From assembly GCA_964579765.1 (NCBI GenBank), contig CAZOIK010000350.1, positions 1 through 19,764 on the forward strand: DNA of 19,764 nucleotides. The letters run 5' to 3'. Shown here piece after piece: positions 13,938-19,764 of the stretch (positions are counted from its first letter, which is position 1; each line of letters opens with the position of its first letter). A program made the translations under genes and the position numbers. This DNA is from DATNBT01 sp964579765 (GTDB lineage Bacteria; Acidobacteriota; Vicinamibacteria; Vicinamibacterales; CAVVIG01). The notes under the pieces were generated by a model, which was not told the origin of the DNA, did not search any database, and worked only from the letters and a program-made list of their open reading frames with translations.

Positions 13938-15038
13938 ATGACGGGCAGAACCCTGATTCTGTTCGCAGCTCTTGCGGCGGCGGCCGAGCCCGCACACAGC
14001 TCTGCCGTGTCGCATGCGACGACGTCCGGCGAGTCCGCACGCGTGCTGTCGCACGACGCGCGTGTCGAGTTTCTGCGGCGTGCACAAGTTTGGACGCCGA
14101 CGAAGGTCAATCAGCTGGATCTGCGCGCCGGCCCGGACGTGCCCGGCGCGTTCGCGCCGGATGGGCTCGTCGAGTGCGACTTCGTGCCGTCGCCGCGCTC
14201 GGGCAGCTCGAAGAAATTCGAGTGTCGGGTCGCCGACGGCCGCGTCGTGAAAATCAGGTACGGCGCGGACAACCCCGAGGTCGAGGGCAGCATTCTCGCG
14301 ACGCGCCTGCTCTGGGCGCTGGGGTTCGGCGCCGACATCGCCACGCCCGTACGTCTGGTCTGCCATGGCTGCTCCGCCGATCCGTGGAACGATCGCGACC
14401 TGGTCGGCGCCTCGCACGTCTTCGACGTCGCGACCGTCGAGTGGAAGATGCCGGGACACGACCTGAAAGCCGATCCCGACGGCTGGGCGTGGCCCGAGCT
14501 CGATCTCGTGGACGACACGCAGGGCGGCGCCCCGCGCTATCAGCGTGACGCGCTGAAGCTGCTCGCCGTCTTCATCCAGCACACGGACAACAAAGCCATT
14601 CAGCAGCGCTTTCACTGCCTGCCCGGCGGGATCGCCGACGACGGCGCCTGCACGAAGCCGCTGCTTCTGGTGAAGGACCTGGGTCTGACCTTCGGCCGGG
14701 CGAACTACTTCGATCGCAGCGTGACATCGAGCGTGAACTTCGCGCTGTGGTCGCGCACGCCGATCTGGCGGGACAGAGCCGCGTGCATCGGCCACCTCGC
14801 CCGGTCGAGCGCGGGCACGCTCGGCGACCCGAAGATCGGCGAAGCCGGCCGGTCGTTCCTGTCCGCGCTGCTCGCCATGCTCGGCGAGCGGCAGCTCCAC
14901 GATCTGTTCGCCGTCGGCCACGTCGAGCGGCGCAGCCGGAAGCCCGGAAGCGACGAGCCGCCCGCCAGCGTGGACGACTGGGTGCGCGCCTTCGACGCGA
15001 AGCGCGCCGACATCGCGGCGACGCGGTGTCCGTCGTAA
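13938..15038 (+). CDS. Exported protein of unknown function with kinase-like motif order
   Basis: 366 residues; the N-terminus (LILFAALAAAAEPAHS) is a signal peptide. I do not recognise a named family. Motifs appear in the order of a protein-kinase-like fold: KKFECRVADGRVVKIRYG with a candidate ATP-binding Lys105; EVEGSILATRLLWALGF with Glu114/Glu116 in a helix; HTDNKAIQQRFHC at 215-227, like a catalytic loop with Asp217 and Asn218; and LLLVKDLGLTFG, where Asp247-Leu-Gly resembles DFG. This recalls HipA, CotH or Fam20-type atypical kinases, but it is inference. Six Cys (for example VCHGC at 142-145) suit an exported protein with disulfides or metal. A DUF4956-type membrane protein follows after 15 bases with a strong ribosome site, so the two should act together. 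The start has no clear Shine-Dalgarno; the signal peptide sets it. Confidence 0.7.
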   Translation: MTGRTLILFAALAAAAEPAHSSAVSHATTSGESARVLSHDARVEFLRRAQVWTPTKVNQLDLRAGPDVPGAFAPDGLVECDFVPSPRSGSSKKFECRVADGRVVKIRYGADNPEVEGSILATRLLWALGFGADIATPVRLVCHGCSADPWNDRDLVGASHVFDVATVEWKMPGHDLKADPDGWAWPELDLVDDTQGGAPRYQRDALKLLAVFIQHTDNKAIQQRFHCLPGGIADDGACTKPLLLVKDLGLTFGRANYFDRSVTSSVNFALWSRTPIWRDRAACIGHLARSSAGTLGDPKIGEAGRSFLSALLAMLGERQLHDLFAVGHVERRSRKPGSDEPPASVDDWVRAFDAKRADIAATRCPS

Positions 15039-15040
15039 CC

Positions 15041-15050
15041 GGGGAGAGGG
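15041..15050 (+). promoter_or_regulatory. Ribosome binding site of the DUF4956-type gene
   Basis: GGGGAGAGGG lies in the 15-base gap between the two genes, 3 to 6 bases before the ATG at 15054, and is the strongest Shine-Dalgarno in the window. It points to high translation of the membrane partner from the shared message. Confidence 0.75.
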
Positions 15051-15053
15051 TCG

Positions 15054-15719
15054 ATGCGAAACGCGCTCTCACAACTTCCGCCGCAGTGGCCCAGCGTGGT
15101 CCACGCCCTCATCCTCCTGCCCACGGCCGCGGCGCTGGGAGCGGCGCTCGGCATGGTCCGGCCAATCCGCAAGTCGCTCGTGCCGCGCTCCTCGCACGTG
15201 ATCCAGACGCAGGTGCTGCTCGCCATCGTCGGCACCGTCATCATGCTCGTCGTCGCCGAAAGCCTCGCGCGCGCCTTCGCCATCGTCGGCGCCGCCGGCC
15301 TGGTGCGCTATCGCGCGCGCATCGACGACCCGAAGGACGCCGGCGTCCTGCTCGTCGCGCTCGCCGCGGGCCTCGCGGTCGGCACCGGACTGCTGATGCT
15401 CGCGACGTTGTCCTGTGCCTTCGTCGTTGGCGTCCTCTGGCTGCTCGAGTCGATCGAACCGCCCGACCACGCGCGCTTCGATCTCACGATCGACACGAAA
15501 GACTCCGCGGAGCTGCGGCCGCGCGTCGAACATGCGCTGCGGCAGAAGGGCGTGCGCTACGAGCTGTGGGGGTCGTCGCCCGCGCGGCTGCGCTACGAGG
15601 TCACGCTGCCGCTGCACCTGAAGACGCAGAAGCTGACGAAGATCATCAAGAAGCTCAACGGGCACAACGGCACGAACGTCGAGTGGAGCATCAAGAAGTT
15701 CAAGACGGTGCAGACCTAG
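15054..15719 (+). CDS. DUF4956-type integral membrane protein
   Basis: 221 residues. Hydrophobic spans at about 16-34, 50-68, 71-84, 96-114 and 115-132 are followed by an 85-residue soluble cytosolic-looking domain. The segment IVGAAGLVRYRARIDDPKDAGVLLVALAAG matches the family hallmark (GxxRYRxRIDDPxDAG) of DUF4956 proteins. From family knowledge, these genes often neighbour VTC-type polyphosphate polymerase and CotH-kinase genes in other bacteria; here the partner is the exported kinase-like protein upstream. The exact function of DUF4956 is unknown. The TAG stop shares the bases CTAG with the stop of the convergent phosphatase gene. Confidence 0.8.
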   Translation: MRNALSQLPPQWPSVVHALILLPTAAALGAALGMVRPIRKSLVPRSSHVIQTQVLLAIVGTVIMLVVAESLARAFAIVGAAGLVRYRARIDDPKDAGVLLVALAAGLAVGTGLLMLATLSCAFVVGVLWLLESIEPPDHARFDLTIDTKDSAELRPRVEHALRQKGVRYELWGSSPARLRYEVTLPLHLKTQKLTKIIKKLNGHNGTNVEWSIKKFKTVQT

Positions 15720-16276
15720 GCGTCGCCGTCGAGGAGCCGCTGATGAACGTCCTCGAGACGCGGACGGCCGTGCGTGTAGTCGATGACCCAGATGTGGTCG
15801 AACTGCGCGTTCGGCCAGTCTGGCGCGTGCCTGACGCCGAGCGCCCGCGCCAGCTTCCGCAGCGTCCCGTGATGCCAGCAGACCAGCACGATCTTGCCCG
15901 CGTATCTCGGGTCGTTGAGCACGTCGTGCGCGAGCAGCGCGTAGTCGCCCTCCCTGAACCGGTTGTCGATCGGCAGGTGCAGCGCCCGCGCCAGCGGCTC
16001 CACCGTCTCGACGGGCCGATTGCTGCTCTTCGACGCTCTGGTCGCGACGACGATCTGTGGGGCCGGCAGACGCCCCGCGAACAGCCGCGGCAACGCCTGT
16101 GCGCGGCGATAGCCGCGCGGGGCGAGGTTGACGTCGTGCACGCCGTTGTCTTCGCCGTGACGCATCAGCATGACGGCCGCGGGCGCGTCGTGTCCGGTCC
16201 GCGCAGAGGCCACCGCCGCCGCGGCCGCGCTGCCGCAGACGGCGACGAGAAACGCGCGCCGATCGATCGCACGCAC
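15716..16276 (-). CDS. Exported histidine phosphatase (phosphoglycerate-mutase-like), probable Tat substrate
   Basis: 186 residues from a GTG at 16276. Seen: the phospho-His motif LMRHGE (Arg39-His40-Gly41), a second-half ET motif (RPVETVEPLARAL near 87-99) and the closing His in CWHHGTLRKLA near 133-143, as in branch-2 histidine phosphatases such as SixA or phytase-like enzymes. The N-terminus IDRRAFLVAVCG then a run of Ala is a twin-arginine signal. The start is uncertain: the frame stays open to 16396, but the extra residues look non-coding, so I place it just before the Tat motif. The 168 bases upstream contain only a 12-base tandem duplication at 16355-16377. Overlaps the convergent DUF4956 gene by 4 bases. 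Confidence 0.78.
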   Translation of the reverse strand: MRAIDRRAFLVAVCGSAAAAAVASARTGHDAPAAVMLMRHGEDNGVHDVNLAPRGYRRAQALPRLFAGRLPAPQIVVATRASKSSNRPVETVEPLARALHLPIDNRFREGDYALLAHDVLNDPRYAGKIVLVCWHHGTLRKLARALGVRHAPDWPNAQFDHIWVIDYTHGRPRLEDVHQRLLDGDA

Positions 16277-16444
16277 GCGGCGAACGGTGCAAGAAGCAGT
16301 CCCCGCCCTCGCGGCCGCGGATGCGGCGCCCGGTCGTGAACAACCGCCGGACGGCGATCGAGCAGACGATCGAGCAGGCGAACGACGCGGCGTCACCGCC
16401 CAGCGACCGCGATCACGCGTAAGCGGCGCGACACAGCGACCCGG

Positions 16445-19063
16445 TCAGGCACCCGCGCGTCTCGGCGCCAGCGCGGCGACGGCGACGACGAGCTCGACCG
16501 GGTCGATCGGCTTGACGAGGTGCATCTGGAAACCGCTGGCGAGTGACGTGACGCGATCCTGCGGCCGCGCGTACGCGGTCAGCGCCGCGGCCGGCACCTG
16601 CCGGACCGGCGCCTCCATCTGCCGGACGGCGCGGATCAGCTGCAGCCCGTCCATGTCGGGCATGCCGATGTCGGCGATGAGGACGTCCGGCACGCGCGCC
16701 CGCAGGAGCTCGATCGCGGCGGCCGCCGACGCGGCCGTCGTGACGCGCGCGCCCGACTGTTCGAGCGCGGCCTGCAGCAGCCGCAGCGAGTCCTCCTCGT
16801 CGTCTACCGCGAGCACGTGGATGCCGTGGAGGCTCGGCGCGGCGTCCATGCCCGGCGCCTGGCGATCGGACGACGGATGATCGCGGCGCCCGGCCGCCGC
16901 GCGCTCGTGGACGATCATCAGCGGCAGCGAGACGACGAACGTGGCGCCCCGTCCCGGGCCGTCGCTGTGCGCGGCAATGCGGCCGCCGTGGAGCTCCGTC
17001 AGCTGCTTCGCGATGCCGAGGCCGAGGCCGAGCCCGCCGTGCTCACGCGCGAACGTCGCGTCGGCCTGCCGGAAGTGTTCGAACACGTACGGGAGGAACG
17101 CCGGGTCGATGCCCTGGCCGGTGTCGCTGACGGTGATCTCCACGTGCGAGTTGACACGCGTCAGCCGGAGCTGCACTTTGCCGCCACGCGGCGTGAACTT
17201 GATCGCGTTCGACAGGACGTTCCAGACGATCTGCTGCAGCCGATCGGAGTCGCCGGAGACCGACGCCGAAATCGGGTCGATCACCGCCTCGAGATTCACG
17301 CCCTTGGCGGTCGCCGCCGGCATGACGGTCGCCAGGGCGTCGTGCAGGATCGCCGGCAGGTCCACGGGCTCGACGTTCAGCCGCAGCCGTCCGGCGACGA
17401 TGCGCGAGACGTCGAGGACGTCTTCGATGATCTGCCGGAGCGACGTCGCGTTGCGCTCGATGACTTCGAGCGCCGACGCCGCGCGCGCCGGCGCAATGGT
17501 CCCGAGCCGCAGCATCCGCGCGTAGCCCAGCACGGCGTTGAGCGGCGTGCGGAGCTCGTGCGAGAGCGTCGCGAGAAACTCGTCTTTCAGCCGGTTCGCC
17601 TCGCGGGCCCGGTCGTACGCGCGGGCGTTCTCCACGGCGAGCGACGCGCGCGCCGCCAGCTCCTGCGCAAACCGCACGTCCGCTTCGGTGTACTCGCGGC
17701 CCGATTCGCTGCTGACGAACGTCAGCACGCCGAACGCGCGGCCGTGCGCCAGCAGCGGCACGCACATGTACGACGCGAGGTTGAGCGTCTCGAGCAGACG
17801 CCGATGCTCGTCGTCACGCGCGCTCGCCTCCACCAGCGCCTTCGGGATGATCGACATGAACGTCGGACTCCCGGTGCGCAGCGCCGCGTGGACGCCGTGG
17901 GGCGCCTCGGGATCGGCCGGATAGCGTTCCTGCAGCGCCTGCGCCAGCGCCACTTTCGCCGGATCGACGTGCGCGACCGCCAGCCGCTGGAGCCGGTTGC
18001 GATCGTCGAGCACGTCCACGGCGCACCAGTCGCCGATCGCGGGTACGGCGAGGCGCGCCACGCGCGCCAGCGTGTCCTCGTAGTCGAGCGACGACGCGAG
18101 GACGGCGCCGGCCTCGGCCAGAAACGCCGCCTGCCGCTGCGCGCGCTCCGACTCGGCGCGCAGCCGCTGCTCCTGCTGGTACAGCTCGGCGGCCGTCAGC
18201 GAGGCGCCGACGAGGTTCGCGAGCGCGCCGCCCACGCGCACGTCGATGTCGCGATAGCGCTGCCGCGCGCGCGAATAGAACACCATCGTCGCGGTCCGCG
18301 CGCCGCGGACGGTCAGCGGATAGACGATCATCGACGCGACGCCGGCGCGCGCGTACTCGTCGCGCAGGTGCGCGACCAGCGGCTCGGCCGTCACGTCCTC
18401 CACGACGAGCGGTTCGGTGAACGGCACGACGTCGGTCGCCGACTCCCCGCTCGATCCCGCGACGCGGCGCGCGAACTCGTCCGACACGCCGGCCGATCGC
18501 ACGATCGTCCAGGCCCCCTCGGCGCCGACGCGCCAGACGGCGTACCCGTCGGCCGCGAACGCGCCGCGTGCCACCTCGAGCGACGCCGACAGCACGGAGT
18601 CCACGTCGGGCGACGCCAGGATCGACCCGGACGCGGCGACGAGCGTCATCAGGCGCTGCTGCAGCTCGTGCAGCTCGCCTTCCATGCGCTTGCGCGCCGA
18701 GATGTCGCGCGTGATCGTCGAGGCGCCGACAATCTGCCCGCGCTCGTCGTAAATCGGCGACACGGCCACCGACACGTCGATGAGACGCCCGCCCTTCGTG
18801 CCGCGAAGGGTGTCGAAGGGCGCGACGACGTGCCCGGTACGCACCGATTCGAGAATCCGATCCTCTTCGTCCTGGCGGTCGGACGGAATCAGCATGCGCA
18901 CCGGCCGACCGATCGCCTCGACGGCGGTGTAGCCGAAGAGGCGCTCCGCGCCGGCATTCCACGAGGTGATAGTGCCGGTCAGGTCTTTGCTGACGATGGC
19001 GTCGTCGGACGATTGCACGATCGCGGCGAGCCGCAGCGCGGCGTCGGGAGGCAGGATGGTCAC
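16445..19063 (-). CDS. Hybrid sensor histidine kinase: PAS-GAF-GAF-HisKA-HATPase-REC
   Basis: 872 residues and no membrane span, so a cytosolic sensor. Domain order: PAS at about 10-125 (SWNAGAERLFGYTAVEAIGRP), GAF at about 140-290, GAF at about 315-480, HisKA with phospho-His502 (LSHELRTPLN), HATPase with N box Asn619 (NVLSNAIKF), G1 DTGQG and G2 GLGLGLG near 677-683, then a C-terminal receiver with acceptor Asp798 (LIADIGMPDMDG) and Lys851. All key residues are present. It starts with GTG 10 bases after another kinase gene, which implies an operon. No output regulator follows; the target is unknown. Confidence 0.92.
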   Translation of the reverse strand: MTILPPDAALRLAAIVQSSDDAIVSKDLTGTITSWNAGAERLFGYTAVEAIGRPVRMLIPSDRQDEEDRILESVRTGHVVAPFDTLRGTKGGRLIDVSVAVSPIYDERGQIVGASTITRDISARKRMEGELHELQQRLMTLVAASGSILASPDVDSVLSASLEVARGAFAADGYAVWRVGAEGAWTIVRSAGVSDEFARRVAGSSGESATDVVPFTEPLVVEDVTAEPLVAHLRDEYARAGVASMIVYPLTVRGARTATMVFYSRARQRYRDIDVRVGGALANLVGASLTAAELYQQEQRLRAESERAQRQAAFLAEAGAVLASSLDYEDTLARVARLAVPAIGDWCAVDVLDDRNRLQRLAVAHVDPAKVALAQALQERYPADPEAPHGVHAALRTGSPTFMSIIPKALVEASARDDEHRRLLETLNLASYMCVPLLAHGRAFGVLTFVSSESGREYTEADVRFAQELAARASLAVENARAYDRAREANRLKDEFLATLSHELRTPLNAVLGYARMLRLGTIAPARAASALEVIERNATSLRQIIEDVLDVSRIVAGRLRLNVEPVDLPAILHDALATVMPAATAKGVNLEAVIDPISASVSGDSDRLQQIVWNVLSNAIKFTPRGGKVQLRLTRVNSHVEITVSDTGQGIDPAFLPYVFEHFRQADATFAREHGGLGLGLGIAKQLTELHGGRIAAHSDGPGRGATFVVSLPLMIVHERAAAGRRDHPSSDRQAPGMDAAPSLHGIHVLAVDDEEDSLRLLQAALEQSGARVTTAASAAAAIELLRARVPDVLIADIGMPDMDGLQLIRAVRQMEAPVRQVPAAALTAYARPQDRVTSLASGFQMHLVKPIDPVELVVAVAALAPRRAGA

Positions 19064-19073
19064 GCGGTCTCGC

Positions 19074-19764
19074 TCATGCGGATTCGCTCACCGATTCCTT
19101 CGCGCCGGCACGCGGCTCCTCCACGACGTGCGTTCGCCCGACGATCGGAATCCGGACGACGAAGACTGCGCCCTGGTGCGATCCGGCGCTGTGCGCGCTG
19201 ATCGAGCCGCCGTGCAGCTCGACCAGATGCCGCGCGATCGACAGGCCGAGGCCAAGCCCCGACACGGCGCGCGTCGGCGAACCGTCCTGCTGGCGAAACC
19301 GCTCGAAGACGTGCGGCAGGAACTCGGGATCGATGCCGCGGCCGTTGTCCTTGACGAGCAGCTGCAGATCGCCGCCGTCCCGCTGCACGTGCGTTTCCAC
19401 CCGGCCGCCGCTCTGGCTGAACTTGATCGCGTTGTGCAGCAGGTTCCAGAGCACCTGCTGCAGGCGGACCGCGTCGGCCCGGATTTCGCCGACGTCCGGA
19501 TCGACGAGCGCCATCAGCGTCACGCCGCGCGCGTCGGCCGCCGGCTGCAGGCTCTGCATGGTCGTCTGCACGAGCAGGCCGGCGTTCACGCGCGACAGCT
19601 CGAGGCGCAGGTTGCCCGACATCAGCCGGTTCATGTCGAGCAGGTCGTCGATGAGCTTGGCCTGGATCTGCGCGTTGCGGGTGATGACCGCGAGCGCCGA
19701 GTGGACCTCGCGAATCGGCTTGCCGCTCTCGAGAATCGACAGCCAGCCGAGCACCGCGTTCATC
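19074..19764 (-). CDS. Sensor histidine kinase, C-terminal part (5' end outside window)
   Basis: The frame is open to the right edge; 229-230 residues are visible. They start inside the dimerisation domain just after the H box (NAVLGW matches the residues that follow HELRTPL in the neighbour) and include the whole HATPase: N box NLLHNAIKF, G1 DNGRGID, F box and G2 SGLGLGLSIA. The sequence is clearly related to the HATPase of the next kinase (shared FLPxVFExFRQ), so the two are probably old tandem duplicates. No receiver follows; a short Glu/Ala/Ser tail ends the protein. The phospho-His itself and the sensor domains are outside the window. Confidence 0.9.
   Translation of the reverse strand, partial: MNAVLGWLSILESGKPIREVHSALAVITRNAQIQAKLIDDLLDMNRLMSGNLRLELSRVNAGLLVQTTMQSLQPAADARGVTLMALVDPDVGEIRADAVRLQQVLWNLLHNAIKFSQSGGRVETHVQRDGGDLQLLVKDNGRGIDPEFLPHVFERFRQQDGSPTRAVSGLGLGLSIARHLVELHGGSISAHSAGSHQGAVFVVRIPIVGRTHVVEEPRAGAKESVSESA

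Noticed and set aside
13789..14085. Upstream extension of the exported phosphatase to 14085
   Set aside because: It would overlap the start of the divergent gene, has no homology, and puts the clear signal peptide and Shine-Dalgarno site inside the protein.
16355..16377. 12-base tandem duplication (CGATCGAGCAG twice)
   Set aside because: Only two copies and no link to a feature; likely chance or slippage, and far too short for a CRISPR or satellite.
16277..16396. Longer start for the histidine phosphatase
   Set aside because: The added residues are low-complexity Arg/Ser/Pro and place the twin-arginine signal about 45 residues inside.
16321..16422. Possible 33-residue plus-strand peptide
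   Set aside because: No ribosome site, no recognised similarity, and it lies in the uncertain upstream region of the histidine phosphatase.
16817..19201. Open frame of 794 codons on the plus strand
   Set aside because: Antisense shadow of the hybrid kinase, with no domain signature.

Overview
The window is GC-rich (roughly two thirds G+C by eye) bacterial chromosome, densely packed with short intergenic gaps. Several things suggest an Acidobacteriota lineage of the Vicinamibacteria type: a secreted quinoprotein dehydrogenase, an Hsp-unrelated but typical periplasmic HMBD/cytochrome c pair, many exported hydrolases, a multi-domain hybrid kinase, and numerous short GTAG-headed palindromes (REP elements). 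The taxonomic call is inference from style and gene content, not from a marker gene. No rRNA, tRNA, CRISPR array, phage or transposase gene was seen.

Layout, left to right. (1) 1-564: 3' part of moaA (molybdenum cofactor). (2) A REP pair (REPIN) lies between the convergent moaA and a secreted PQQ-dependent dehydrogenase (634-2592, minus). (3) Two-component regulators on the minus strand: an NtrC-type sigma-54 activator (3143-4570) followed 15 bases later by a stand-alone receiver protein (2663-3127). (4) A minus-strand operon reading from 8666 down to 4706: mmsA-type CoA-acylating semialdehyde dehydrogenase, a periplasmic heavy-metal-binding-domain protein, a cytochrome c/copper-monooxygenase-like protein, and a small zinc-ribbon membrane protein. 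The first three are joined by 3-base spacing and an ATGA overlap. REPIN elements sit inside the signal-peptide regions of the second and third genes. (5) Divergent from mmsA by 27 bases, an exported alpha/beta hydrolase (8694-10031), then about 310 bases holding a REP and two decayed gene ends. (6) A divergent pair of metallo-beta-lactamase-fold enzymes: a lipoprotein (10346-11812, minus) and an exported AHL-lactonase-like enzyme (11856-12710, plus), the latter coupled to arfB. (7) An exported dual-specificity-type phosphatase (13147-13788, minus) with a well-spaced sigma-54-like promoter. (8) A two-gene plus-strand operon: an exported protein of unknown function with kinase-like motif order (13938-15038) and a DUF4956-type membrane protein (15054-15719). 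(9) An exported histidine phosphatase (15716-16276, minus), then two sensor kinases in tandem running off the right edge.

The best candidates for undescribed biology are: (a) the kinase-like exported protein plus DUF4956 membrane protein; (b) REPINs that appear to have become part of translated signal peptides in two adjacent coupled genes; (c) the mmsA/HMBD/cytochrome-copper operon, whose combined function is not obvious. The REP family itself is well supported: at least six copies keep the GTAG head and hairpin shape while the stem bases change in compensating pairs.
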